From Pseudomonas saudimassiliensis (GTDB lineage: Bacteria; Pseudomonadota; Gammaproteobacteria; Pseudomonadales; Pseudomonadaceae), in contig NZ_LK391969.1 of the NCBI RefSeq assembly GCF_000939975.1, forward strand, positions 496,001-560,000: DNA of 64,000 bases. Direction: 5' to 3'. A program made the translations under genes and the position numbers. Each line of letters starts with the position of its first letter. The first letter of the stretch is position 1. Under the pieces are notes generated by a model. That model saw nothing but the letters and a program-made list of their open reading frames with translations, searched no databases and was not told the DNA's origin. Of this stretch, positions 56,319 to 64,000 are shown piece by piece.

Positions 56319-57296
56319 ATGCAGACCATCACCTGCGCTATTCTCACATTTTGCGCTGCTTTATGGACGAGTTATCTTCCAGCCTTAGAGCTTACTCCAG
56401 CACAGCAAACCGCAAAGGAACGTGGCATTGCTCTTTTCAACCAGTTTCGTGTTGGCGGCTCGTATTTACTTATTGCTGCCGAAGCGGGGGATGCCGACGC
56501 ACAATATTATCTGGGTGAGGAGATAAGAACGCTCAATCGTTTTATCACACGCGAATCCCAGAAGTGGCTGGAAGCCGCTGCCAACCAAGGCCATATCTAC
56601 GCCATGATCCGGCTGGGCCGCAGTGGCAATGACCTTTGCGCCGTGATGGGCAATTGCCCCAGCGGCAGCAAATCTCCGGGCGACTGGTTGCGGCACGCAT
56701 ACCGGGTTGCCCTGCCTTTAGCTGAGCAGGGTGATCCCGAAGCGATGTTTTTGATGTACAAGATTACACTTGACACCGACTGGCGAGCCAAAGCAGCAGA
56801 GGCTGGCCATGCCTTCGCTCAGTATGGTGAAGCTATTTCCATTAAACAGGGCCGCGGGTTTTATTTATTTGGTAACCGGAAAAAAGCCGTCGAGAAATGG
56901 TTCAAAGCGTCTGCGGAAGGCGGCTACCCGCTAAGCATGCAATATTATCAGGAGATACTAGCCGAGAGAGATGATTGGGAAGGTGTGCGCTATTGGCAGC
57001 AGAAGGCAGCAGAAACAGGGCATGCTGAAAGCATCTATACCTTAGGCGCTTATTTATCTCATGAGCCGGAAGGTGCCGGGCATGAACTGGATCTAGTCAA
57101 AGGATATGGCTTAATTTCGCTGCTTCTGGATCTGGACGGTGGCGGTGGAATGTTGACCACGGCGAAGGAAACTCTGCCCCTCGTTGCCGCAAAAATGACA
57201 CCCGAACAAATCGAACAAGCACTGGCGTTCGCCGAGGAATGGAAAGCCACCCATCCCCCCGTCTCCTATTTCCCAGACAAGCTCAGTATTTACTGA
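56319..57296 (+). CDS. Periplasmic Sel1-repeat protein, putative immunity protein
   Basis: 325 residues from ATG 56319, chosen because GGGG lies eight bases upstream and a signal peptide follows (MQTITCAILTFCAALWTSYL); an ATG at 56298 is also in frame. At least six Sel1-like units can be read, e.g. AAEAGDADAQYYLGE, AANQGHIYAMIRLG, AEQGDPEAMFLMYK, AAEAGHAFAQYGEA and KAAETGHAESIYTLG. 88 bases after the effector and similarly AT-rich. Periplasmic location fits protection against a toxin acting on the cell wall or membrane; this role is inference. Confidence 0.8.
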   Translation: MQTITCAILTFCAALWTSYLPALELTPAQQTAKERGIALFNQFRVGGSYLLIAAEAGDADAQYYLGEEIRTLNRFITRESQKWLEAAANQGHIYAMIRLGRSGNDLCAVMGNCPSGSKSPGDWLRHAYRVALPLAEQGDPEAMFLMYKITLDTDWRAKAAEAGHAFAQYGEAISIKQGRGFYLFGNRKKAVEKWFKASAEGGYPLSMQYYQEILAERDDWEGVRYWQQKAAETGHAESIYTLGAYLSHEPEGAGHELDLVKGYGLISLLLDLDGGGGMLTTAKETLPLVAAKMTPEQIEQALAFAEEWKATHPPVSYFPDKLSIY

Positions 57297-57453
57297 ACGC
57301 TATATCACGTGCCTCGCTGGTCGGCTGCGGTACGGGAAGACCTGACTGAGCACAATGCGCCATGCAGGTGCACGGGTGGGCTTGATTGATTGCCTCTGCA
57401 GCGGCGGCCTCTATACTGGTGCTTCAGTTATCAGTTAGAACCGGGGGAATCAC

Positions 57454-58488
57454 ATGCCGCAATCCGCCACTATCAACCGTCAGATTCTGCTCGCTTCGCG
57501 CCCTGTGGGCGCGCCCGTGCCGGATAATTTCAAGCTGGTCGAGTCGGCCGTCCCCTCCCCTGGCCAGGGCCAGATGCTGTTGCGCAACTTGTGGATGTCG
57601 CTGGACCCCTACATGCGCGGGCGCATGAGTGACGCCAAGTCATACGCCGAGCCGGTGGCGGTAGGTGATGTCATGCCCTGCGGGGCGGTGAGCCGGGTTA
57701 TGGAATCCAATGTCGAGGGTTTTGCCGCTGGGGATCTGGTGATGTGCTACACCGCCGGTTGGCAGGACTACAGCCTGTCCGACGGCAGCATGATATTCAA
57801 GCTGGATCCCAACATGGCCGAGCCGTCGCAGGCGCTCGGTGTGCTGGGTATGCCCGGTTTCACCGGTTACATGGGGCTGCTGGATATTGGCCAGCCCAAG
57901 CCTGGCGAAACGGTTGTAGTGGCCGCAGCGACTGGCCCGGTCGGCAGCGTGGTCGGCCAGGTGGCCAAGCTCAAGGGCTGCCGCGTGGTGGGTATCGCTG
58001 GCGGGCCGGACAAGTGCGCCTATGCGGTGGATGAACTGGGCTTTGATGCCTGCCTGGATCATAAGCTCGACAGCCTGCCCGATGACCTGGCCAACGCCTG
58101 TCCGGACGGCATCGACATCTATTTCGAGAACGTCGGCGGCAAGGTCTTCGATGCGGTCATGCCGCTGCTCAATCCCCATTCCCGGGTGCCGGTATGTGGC
58201 CTGATCGCCCAGTACAATGCCACCGAACTGCCGCCTGGCCCGGACCGGCTGCCGCAACTGATGCGGCTGATGCTCAGCCAGCGCATCCGTATGCAGGCCT
58301 TCATCATCTTCGATAACTATGGCCCGCATTATCCCGAGTTCCTGCAGACGATGACGCCCTGGGTGGCCGAGGGCAAAGTGAAGGTCAAGGAGCACCGGGT
58401 AGAGGAGTTGGAGAACGCGCCCCAGGCCTTCATTGGCATGCTCGAAGGGCAGAACTTTGGCAAAATGGTGGTCAAGATCGCTGACTGA
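57454..58488 (+). CDS. NADP-dependent oxidoreductase (CurA/YncB-like MDR)
   Basis: A 344-residue zinc-free medium-chain reductase. [17 protein letters not shown] and [20 protein letters not shown] lie in the substrate domain; the nucleotide fold has [20 protein letters not shown] and [11 protein letters not shown]. Related to CurA, leukotriene B4 12-hydroxydehydrogenase and 2-alkenal reductases, which reduce enone double bonds. The 157 bases before it hold no clear gene. Nine bases before ybaK-like gene. Confidence 0.92.
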   Translation: MPQSATINRQILLASRPVGAPVPDNFKLVESAVPSPGQGQMLLRNLWMSLDPYMRGRMSDAKSYAEPVAVGDVMPCGAVSRVMESNVEGFAAGDLVMCYTAGWQDYSLSDGSMIFKLDPNMAEPSQALGVLGMPGFTGYMGLLDIGQPKPGETVVVAAATGPVGSVVGQVAKLKGCRVVGIAGGPDKCAYAVDELGFDACLDHKLDSLPDDLANACPDGIDIYFENVGGKVFDAVMPLLNPHSRVPVCGLIAQYNATELPPGPDRLPQLMRLMLSQRIRMQAFIIFDNYGPHYPEFLQTMTPWVAEGKVKVKEHRVEELENAPQAFIGMLEGQNFGKMVVKIAD

Positions 58489-58496
58489 GACCGCCC

Positions 58497-58970
58497 ATGA
58501 CACCCGCCACCAAAGTGCTCGACAAAGCCAAGGTAGGTTACCAGCTGCATCGCTACGAGCATGATCCGCAGGCCGAGTCCTACGGCGGCGAAGCTGCGGA
58601 CAAGCTCGGGCTCGACCCGCGGCAGGTGTTCAAGACGCTGCTGGCCTGTACCGATACCGGCGAGCTGCTGGTGGCGGTGGTGCCGGTGGTGGGCGTGCTG
58701 GACCTGAAACTCCTGGCCAAGGCCGCCGGCACCAAGAAGGTTGCCATGGCCGACCCTGCCGCCGCCCAACGCAGCACCGGTTACCTGCTGGGCGGCATCA
58801 GTCCGCTGGGCCAGAAGAAGCGCCTGCGCACCTTTATCGACAGCAGTGCCCGCGACTGGCCCAACATCTTTGTCAGTGGTGGGCGCCGCGGTCTGGAAAT
58901 AGAACTGCAACCACAGGATCTTGCCAGCCAGACCGGTGCCAGATTCGCTGACATCGGCCGGACCGGCTGA
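58497..58970 (+). CDS. ybaK: Cys-tRNA(Pro)/Cys-tRNA(Cys) deacylase YbaK
   Basis: A 157-residue YbaK/EbsC protein that removes cysteine from mischarged tRNA-Pro. Family features: [35 protein letters not shown] with the catalytic lysine, [20 protein letters not shown], and [20 protein letters not shown]. Eight bases after the reductase gene on the same strand. Confidence 0.94.
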   Translation: MTPATKVLDKAKVGYQLHRYEHDPQAESYGGEAADKLGLDPRQVFKTLLACTDTGELLVAVVPVVGVLDLKLLAKAAGTKKVAMADPAAAQRSTGYLLGGISPLGQKKRLRTFIDSSARDWPNIFVSGGRRGLEIELQPQDLASQTGARFADIGRTG

Positions 58971-58997
58971 CTACCCTTCGCTCCCCAGGACACCCCC

Positions 58998-60488
58998 ATG
59001 CCGACATACCTTCTCGCCATCGACCAGGGTACAACCAGCAGCCGCGCGATGCTGTTTGATGAACAGTGCCGCCCGGTCAGTGTGGACCAACAGGAGTTTG
59101 CCCAGCATTTCCCTCGAGATGGCTGGGTTGAGCATGATCCGCAGGAAATCTGGCAGAGCGTGCTGACGGTGGTCCGCGGCGCGCTGGCCAAAGCCAACCT
59201 GACGGCGGCGGACGTGCTGGCCATCGGCATTACCAACCAGCGCGAGACCACCGTCGTCTGGGATGCGGCCACCGGTGAGGCGATCTACCCCGCCATTGTC
59301 TGGCAGGATCGCCGTACCGCGGCGTTCTGTGATCAATTGCAGGGCGCCGGCCATGAGCCCATGATCAATCAACGCACTGGTCTGCTGATCGACCCCTACT
59401 TTTCCGCCACCAAGCTGCGCTGGATTCTGGATAACGTCGACGGCGCCCGGCAACGGGCCGAGCGGGGCGAGCTGCGTTTCGGCACCATTGACAGCTTCCT
59501 GCTCTGGCGGCTGACCGGAGGCCAGGTGCACCGCACCGATGCGACCAACGCGTCACGTACCATGCTGTTCAATATCCACCAGCAGGCGTGGGACGCGGAA
59601 CTGCTGCAGTTGCTGGACATACCGCCTAGCCTTTTGCCCGAGGTACTGGATAACGCGGCGGAGTTCGGCCATACCGACCCCGGCCTGTTCGGCGCCAGCT
59701 TGCCGATCGCCGCCATGGCAGGAGATCAGCAGGCGGCCCTGGTCGGCCAGGCGTGCTTTGCCCCCGGCAGCGTCAAGAGCACCTACGGCACCGGCTGCTT
59801 CATGGTGATGAATACCGGCGACCGACCGGTGGCCTCCTCCCATCGTTTGCTCACCACCGTCGGCTACCGGCTTGGCGGGCGTACCACCTATGCGCTGGAG
59901 GGCAGCATCTTCGTTGCCGGGGCAGCTATCCAGTGGCTGCGCGATGGCCTGAAACTGATCCGGCATGCGGACGAGACCGAGGCCCTGGCCGAACAGGTGG
60001 GTGACCAGAGCGGGGTCTACCTGGTGCCGGCCTTCACCGGTCTGGGCGCGCCCTACTGGGACCCGCAGGCGCGGGGCGCCATCTTTGGCCTGACGCGGGA
60101 TACCGGTATCGCGGAAATCGTTACCGCCGGCCTGCAATCGGTGTGTTTCCAGACCCGCGACCTGCTGGAGGCAATGACCGCCGACGGGGCCATTGCCACC
60201 TCGGCATTACGGGTCGATGGCGGCATGGTGGTGAATAACTGGATGGTCCAGGCGCTGGCCAATACGCTGGGCGTCCCGGTGGACCGCCCGCAGGTGACGG
60301 AGACCACCGCGCTGGGTGTCGCCTGCCTGGCGGGGCTGCAGCAGGGACTTTTCCCCAGCTTGGAGGCGATCGCCGCGCGCTGGGACTGCGGGCGGAGTTT
60401 CCAGCCAGCGATGCCGGAGGAGCGTCGCGAAGAGCTCTACAGCGGCTGGCTGGATGCGGTCAGTCGGATCAGGAATCAGCACCCTTGA
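58998..60488 (+). CDS. glpK: Glycerol kinase
   Basis: A 496-residue FGGY-family kinase making glycerol 3-phosphate. N-terminal phosphate loop [18 protein letters not shown], substrate region [12 protein letters not shown] and [15 protein letters not shown] signatures are [20 protein letters not shown] and [20 protein letters not shown], followed by [19 protein letters not shown]. No glpF, glpD or glpR neighbour. Its end overlaps the convergent AI-2E gene by 20 bases. Confidence 0.95.
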   Translation: MPTYLLAIDQGTTSSRAMLFDEQCRPVSVDQQEFAQHFPRDGWVEHDPQEIWQSVLTVVRGALAKANLTAADVLAIGITNQRETTVVWDAATGEAIYPAIVWQDRRTAAFCDQLQGAGHEPMINQRTGLLIDPYFSATKLRWILDNVDGARQRAERGELRFGTIDSFLLWRLTGGQVHRTDATNASRTMLFNIHQQAWDAELLQLLDIPPSLLPEVLDNAAEFGHTDPGLFGASLPIAAMAGDQQAALVGQACFAPGSVKSTYGTGCFMVMNTGDRPVASSHRLLTTVGYRLGGRTTYALEGSIFVAGAAIQWLRDGLKLIRHADETEALAEQVGDQSGVYLVPAFTGLGAPYWDPQARGAIFGLTRDTGIAEIVTAGLQSVCFQTRDLLEAMTADGAIATSALRVDGGMVVNNWMVQALANTLGVPVDRPQVTETTALGVACLAGLQQGLFPSLEAIAARWDCGRSFQPAMPEERREELYSGWLDAVSRIRNQHP

Positions 60489-61629
60489 CCGGCACATCCT
60501 GAGAAGGGATGGCGGCGCCGGCCAGCATCACGTCCTCGGCGTCGACGTCCAGCTCCTCGGTTGGCACTGCGACTACTTCCTGCTCCTCCCGCGCCTCGGC
60601 ATACAGGCTCCAGGCGGCGACAAACAGTGCCGCGATCAGCGGACCAATGACAAAGCCGTTAAGGCCGAACAACGCCAGCCCGCCCAGGGTGGAAATCAAC
60701 ACTACGTAGTCGGGCAGCTTGGTGTCCTTGCCGACCAGGATCGGGCGCAGCACGTTATCCGCCAGCCCGATCACTACCGCGCCGAAAGCGGTCAGCACAG
60801 CCGCCTGCCAAAGGGCACCGGTGGCCATGAAATAAATCGCCACCGGGCCCCATATCAGGCCGGCACCCACCGCCGGCAGCAGCGACAACACCGCCATCAG
60901 CACGCCCCACAGCAGCGCGCCCTGGAGCCCCAGCGCCCAGAAGATGAAGCCACCCAGCGCGCCCTGTACCACTGCCACGGCAATGTTGCCCTTGACGGTC
61001 GCCTTGATCACCGTGGTGAATTTGCTGATCAGATGCTGCTTGTAGCCTTCGCTGAGCGGAATGGCGCGGCGGATCTTCGAGGCCACCTGTCGACCATCAC
61101 GCAACAGGAAGAACAGCAGATACAGCATGATGGCGAAGCTGACCAGGAACTGGAAGGTGTTCTGGCCGATGCTGAATGCCTTGGTCGCCAGGAACTGGCT
61201 ACCACTCATGGCGAGCTGGGATACCCGCTCCTGCACGCTGGAAATATCGGTCAGGCCGAAGCGCGCCAGCAGGTCCTGGGCAAAGCTGGGCAAGGCGTTG
61301 ATCACCTGCTGCAGGTAGTCACCGAAGTCGAGCGTGCCGGCGTCCATGCGCTGGTAGATCGCCGCGCCTTCCTGGACCAGGGCTCCGGCCAGCAGGCTGA
61401 CCGGCAGAATGACCATCAGCAGGATGATGGTCAGGGTGATCAGCGCTGCCAGCCCCCGCCGCTGGCTGAGCCGCGCCTCGAAGCGACGCTGCATGGGCTG
61501 GAAGATCACCGCAAGGATGGTCCCCCAGAATACCGCTCCATAGAAGGGCAGCAACAACCAGACGAAGGCTACCGACACCAGCGCCAGCAGCAGGATAAAT
61601 CCCTTGTTTTCCAAATTCTCGTTGAGCAT
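60469..61629 (-). CDS. AI-2E family transporter
   Basis: 386 residues from ATG 61629 ([17 protein letters not shown]). About eight helices, with [20 protein letters not shown] early, a soluble middle part (about 65-200) and the conserved [11 protein letters not shown] and [23 protein letters not shown] regions. The family was named for AI-2 export but includes ion antiporters, so substrate is open. C-terminal acidic tail. Overlaps the glpK end by 20 bases. Confidence 0.88.
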   Translation of the reverse strand: MLNENLENKGFILLLALVSVAFVWLLLPFYGAVFWGTILAVIFQPMQRRFEARLSQRRGLAALITLTIILLMVILPVSLLAGALVQEGAAIYQRMDAGTLDFGDYLQQVINALPSFAQDLLARFGLTDISSVQERVSQLAMSGSQFLATKAFSIGQNTFQFLVSFAIMLYLLFFLLRDGRQVASKIRRAIPLSEGYKQHLISKFTTVIKATVKGNIAVAVVQGALGGFIFWALGLQGALLWGVLMAVLSLLPAVGAGLIWGPVAIYFMATGALWQAAVLTAFGAVVIGLADNVLRPILVGKDTKLPDYVVLISTLGGLALFGLNGFVIGPLIAALFVAAWSLYAEAREEQEVVAVPTEELDVDAEDVMLAGAAIPSQDVPVKGADS

Positions 61630-61811
61630 GGCCGGCCTGAGGGCTCCTGATTCCAAGTTAACCCGAAGAATACCAGCGGCAATGCTTTGCAGATAGCGTA
61701 GCGCCGCCGAATTTCATATGACCATGTTGCGAGGCGAATTTGCTCAAACCCTTTGCCGGCAGTGCTGTCCTAAGGAATGAGTGATATTTCATTGGCAACC
61801 GGAGATTCACC

Positions 61812-62099
61812 ATGAAAACCCTGGCCCTGATATTTACCACCGCCCTCGTCGCCAGTCCGCTGGCCTTCGCCGAGGACGTAACCTGCACCTCCAACATGCA
61901 GGAGCTGGCCCGCTACTCCTCTGCCCCGCTGGATCAGCTCACCGAAGAAGGCCGCCAACAGGTAGAGGACCATATCCGCCTGGCCGGCGAAGCCCAGACC
62001 GAGGGCGATGAGGAAGGCTGCATCGTGCACTCCAGCAAGGCGCTGCAGGAAATCAACAGTATTGGCAGGGAAGACGGTTCTGGGGATGACAACAGCTGA
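61812..62099 (+). CDS. Small periplasmic two-cysteine protein
   Basis: 95 residues with a signal peptide (MKTLALIFTTALVASPLAFA). The mature part is helical with cysteines in DVTCTSNMQE and EGCIVHSSKA and an acidic tail. GGAG lies eight bases upstream. No family recognised. Resembles the 95-residue protein at 36472 in layout (VxC near the N-terminus, C..H/Y helix at the end). Confidence 0.7.
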   Translation: MKTLALIFTTALVASPLAFAEDVTCTSNMQELARYSSAPLDQLTEEGRQQVEDHIRLAGEAQTEGDEEGCIVHSSKALQEINSIGREDGSGDDNS

Positions 62100-62122
62100 C
62101 CGAAACCGGGGAGTTGAAACGA

Positions 62123-62154
62123 GAAAGCCCCGATTCGTGGGAATCAGGGCTTTC
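62123..62154. terminator. Terminator behind tRNA-Pro (bidirectional)
   Basis: A 14-base arm pairs with one mismatch (GAAAGCCCCGATTC with GAATCAGGGCTTTC) around a four-base loop, six bases past the tRNA CCA on the minus strand, followed by TCGTTTC. It also stands 24 bases past the small periplasmic gene on the plus strand. Confidence 0.8.
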
Positions 62155-62159
62155 GGTAT

Positions 62160-62236
62160 TGGTCGGAGCGACTGGAATCGAACCAGCGACCTTCTCGTCC
62201 CGAACGAGACGCGCTACCAGGCTGCGCTACGCTCCG
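62160..62236 (-). tRNA. proK: tRNA-Pro (anticodon CGG)
   Basis: 77 bases on the minus strand, starting CGGAGCGTAGCGCAGCCTGG and ending CGCTCCG-A-CCA, with CCA encoded. The acceptor arms CGGAGCG and CGCTCCG pair fully. The anticodon arm TCTCG-TTCGGGA-CGAGA gives CGG; the T loop is GGTTCGAATCC. The 5' C1 is typical of bacterial tRNA-Pro. Confidence 0.97.
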
Positions 62237-62251
62237 TGTTTGTGAGGCGGC

Positions 62252-62279
62252 ATTTTACCTAAACGTCGTTTTTGCACAA
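62252..62279 (-). promoter_or_regulatory. Promoter of the tRNA-Pro gene
   Basis: On the minus strand, -35 TTGTGC (62274-62279), a 16-base spacer and -10 TAAAAT (62252-62257), with the tRNA 5' end 15 bases downstream of the -10. Confidence 0.6.
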
Positions 62280-62370
62280 GGGGGTTTGCAGAAAATCTTT
62301 TGCCATCCGGTGTTTAGCACACTTTTGGCCATCCCCTGTCCTGGCGTTTAGCCGCCCCCCGGGAAACAAA

Positions 62371-62402
62371 AAATCCCGCCGCGGCCAGACCGGGCGGGAT
62401 TT
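62371..62402 (-). terminator. Rho-independent terminator of grxD
   Basis: A ten-base stem, AAATCCCGCC / GGCGGGATTT (62371-62380 with 62393-62402), with a 12-base loop, 17 bases past the grxD stop. On the minus strand it runs into TTTTTTGTTT. Confidence 0.9.
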
Positions 62403-62419
62403 TGCTGCAGCGCTGCAGA

Positions 62420-62737
62420 TTACTCAGCGACAGCCGCTGTGATCATCGTCTGCAGCTCACCGGAGTCGAACAGCTCCTGGATGATGTCGCTACCACCGAC
62501 CAGCTCGCCATTGATCCACAGTTGCGGGAAGGTCGGCCAGTTGGCGTACTTGGGCAGCTCTGCGCGGATGTCGGGGTTCTGCAGGATATCCACATAGGCA
62601 AACTTCTGGCCGCAGCTCATCAGCGCTTGTACTGCGCGAGCGGAGAAGCCGCACTGCGGGGCATTCGGCGCGCCCTTCATATAGATGAGAACCGGGTGGC
62701 TGGAGATCTGCTCTTTGATGGTGTCGATGGTGCTCAT
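62420..62737 (-). CDS. grxD: Monothiol glutaredoxin GrxD
   Basis: 105 residues from ATG 62737 (MSTIDTIKEQISSHPVLIYM), GAGGA six bases upstream. The CGFS active site is in APQCGFSARAVQAL, with the conserved KGAPNAP before it and WPTFPQLWINGELVGGSDI after. CGFS glutaredoxins carry a [2Fe-2S] cluster and pair with BolA proteins; one is encoded at 29511. Single-gene transcript with its own terminator. Confidence 0.96.
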   Translation of the reverse strand: MSTIDTIKEQISSHPVLIYMKGAPNAPQCGFSARAVQALMSCGQKFAYVDILQNPDIRAELPKYANWPTFPQLWINGELVGGSDIIQELFDSGELQTMITAAVAE

Positions 62738-62826
62738 GGGAGTCCTCAATGGCGTTGCCCTAAATGCGGCCATTGTACCGCAAAGTACCTGCTCTTGCCG
62801 AGGAACAAGGTAAGCAGCCGGGGCAT

Positions 62827-62854
62827 TTGCGTTATACGGGATTTTCCCTATAAG
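62827..62854 (+). promoter_or_regulatory. Candidate argF promoter
   Basis: A -35 TTGCGT (62827-62832), a 16-base spacer and a -10 TATAAG (62849-62854), leaving an approximately 100-base leader before argF. No attenuator or ARG box was confirmed by eye. Confidence 0.5.
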
Positions 62855-62961
62855 ATCCCCGCTTCTCTCTTTTTCGCGTATGGCTTGTACCGGGCCGTCA
62901 GGCCACGGTAAGGGCCACTGTTTCCGGTCGACAGCTGACCGATGTAACCAGGTAGCACAAC

Positions 62962-63867
62962 ATGACTGTACGGCATTTTCTTTCGTTGATGGACTGTACC
63001 CCGGCAGAACTGGCTGGACTGCTGAAACGCGGTATCGAGCTCAAGTCACTGCACCGCCAGGGCGTCGTCTACGAGCCGTTGAAGAACCGTGTGTTGGGCA
63101 TGATCTTCGAAAAGGCCTCCACCCGTACCCGGGTATCCTTCGAGGCGGGCATGATCCAACTGGGTGGCCAGGCCATCTTCCTGTCGCCCCGTGACACCCA
63201 ACTGGGCCGCGGCGAGCCGATCGAGGACAGCGCCCGGGTGTTGTCGCGCATGTGCGACGCGGTGATGATCCGCACCTTCGCCCACAGCACCCTGGACACC
63301 TTCGCAGCCCATTCCCAGGTGCCGGTCATCAACGGCCTGAGCGACGACCTGCACCCCTGCCAGCTGCTGGCAGACATGCAGACCTTCCTCGAGCACCGCG
63401 GCAACATCAAGGACAAAGTGGTGGCCTGGATCGGCGACGGTAACAACATGTGCAACAGTTACATCCAGGCGGCCATGCAGTTCGACTTCCAGCTGCGCAT
63501 CGCCTGCCCCGAGGGCTATGAGCCGGACCAGGCCTTCCTCGACGCCGCCGGCGATCGGGTGACCGTGCTGCGCGATCCGCAGGAAGCCGTGGCCGGTGCC
63601 CACCTGGTAAATACCGATGTATGGGCTTCCATGGGCCAGGAAGAGGAAGCCCAGCAGCGGCTGCAGATCTTTGCGCCCTACCAGGTGACGCCCGCCCTGC
63701 TCGACCGGGCCGACGAATCAGTGATCTTCATGCATTGCCTGCCGGCCCACCGGGGCGAGGAAGTGTCCGCCGCGCTGATGGACGATCCGCGCAGCGTAGT
63801 CTGGGATCAGGCGGAAAACCGCCTGCACGCCCAGAAAGCCCTGGTTGAATTCCTGCTCATCGAGTAA
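62962..63867 (+). CDS. argF: Ornithine carbamoyltransferase, anabolic
   Basis: 301 residues. Joins carbamoyl phosphate and ornithine to citrulline in arginine synthesis. The carbamoyl-phosphate site is [14 protein letters not shown], ornithine-side motifs are [12 protein letters not shown] and [12 protein letters not shown], and the catalytic cysteine is in [13 protein letters not shown]. Length and order fit the anabolic ArgF of pseudomonads. Ten bases after it an ABC ATPase gene starts. Confidence 0.95.
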   Translation: MTVRHFLSLMDCTPAELAGLLKRGIELKSLHRQGVVYEPLKNRVLGMIFEKASTRTRVSFEAGMIQLGGQAIFLSPRDTQLGRGEPIEDSARVLSRMCDAVMIRTFAHSTLDTFAAHSQVPVINGLSDDLHPCQLLADMQTFLEHRGNIKDKVVAWIGDGNNMCNSYIQAAMQFDFQLRIACPEGYEPDQAFLDAAGDRVTVLRDPQEAVAGAHLVNTDVWASMGQEEEAQQRLQIFAPYQVTPALLDRADESVIFMHCLPAHRGEEVSAALMDDPRSVVWDQAENRLHAQKALVEFLLIE

Positions 63868-63877
63868 CGGTGCCCCC

Positions 63878-64000
63878 ATGTCCGAGATCGTGCTGGAGCT
63901 GAATAATCTTGCCTGTGGCTATGCCGGGCACAAGGTGGTGGAAGACCTGAGCATCCACCTGCGCGCCGGCGATATCGGCTGCCTGCTCGGCCCCTCTGGC
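63878..64000 (+). CDS. ABC transporter ATP-binding protein (start only)
   Basis: Only the first 41 codons are in the window. MSEIVLELNNLACGYAGHKV leads to the start of a Walker A, GCLLGPSG, cut by the window edge. Resembles the FbpC/PotA group of importer ATPases, but too little is visible to name a substrate. Ten bases behind argF on the same strand. Confidence 0.85.
   Translation, partial: MSEIVLELNNLACGYAGHKVVEDLSIHLRAGDIGCLLGPSG

Noticed and set aside
57297-57453. Attachment site or integrase remnant at the right edge of the T6SS island
   Set aside because: No tRNA fragment, direct repeat or integrase-like frame is visible.

Overview
The window is a contiguous piece of a high-GC gammaproteobacterial chromosome that reads as Pseudomonadaceae. 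The evidence is the split ccm (cytochrome c maturation) operon with a FliK/FlhB-like pair beside it, a MASE2-type CyaB adenylate cyclase, a PlpD-type patatin autotransporter, a 4.5S RNA with a Pseudomonas-like core, the rnm/trpH-yciO-trpS-scpA-scpB-rluB neighbourhood and the dnaX-ybaB-recR operon. A marine or Halopseudomonas-like lineage is my inference from overall flavour only. No rRNA, CRISPR array, integrase, transposase or prophage was seen.

Layout. 1-5430 (minus): ccmABCDEFG and the start of ccmH, a tightly overlapping heme-export and cytochrome c maturation operon. 5558-7521 (plus): a FliK-like and a truncated FlhB-like protein without other flagellar genes. 7646-9497 (plus): a lipoprotein and a secreted alpha/beta-hydrolase with a C-terminal YfaP-like domain. 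9542-15034 (minus): rluB, scpB, scpA, trpS, yciO-like and the PHP phosphatase rnm. 15145-18415 (plus): a YciI-like protein, a membrane coiled-coil protein, then a Cpx-like envelope-stress module (response regulator, Spy/CpxP-like protein, sensor kinase) with a visible CpxR box. 18340-24687: nitroreductase, Mpo1-like protein, HD protein, cyaB, LpxH-like phosphoesterase and plpD. 24865-30394: recQ, YecA-like protein, DsbA-like protein, trhO, bolA-like gene and a DUF2059 protein. 30466-39813: fumC, a DMT exporter, mnmC, a TSUP permease, yheU, recR, ybaB and dnaX.

40054-47846: a lipase-like lipoprotein, the SRP 4.5S RNA gene (ffs), a DUF3820 protein, an AEC transporter, a CPA1/NhaP2-type antiporter, and a copA-cueR copper module behind a MerR-type promoter. 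A hybrid sensor kinase follows on the minus strand (47955-49748). 49955-57296 is the accessory part: an orphan type VI secretion (T6SS) island with vgrG, a DUF4123 chaperone/adaptor, a roughly 1,126-residue LysM protein (probable effector) and a periplasmic Sel1-repeat protein (probable immunity). Its vgrG appears to lack about 60 residues of the usual N-terminal domain and carries a 99-bp structured repeat in frame. The DNA becomes visibly AT-richer through the last ~130 codons of the effector and the immunity gene. 57454 to the end returns to core genes: a CurA-like reductase, ybaK, glpK, an AI-2E family permease, a small periplasmic protein, tRNA-Pro(CGG), grxD, argF and the start of an ABC ATPase.

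The best candidate for an undescribed system is the VgrG-DUF4123-LysM-Sel1 set: the large protein matches no toxin fold I can name, and its C-terminal tip plus the adjacent Sel1 gene look like an exchangeable toxin-immunity cassette.
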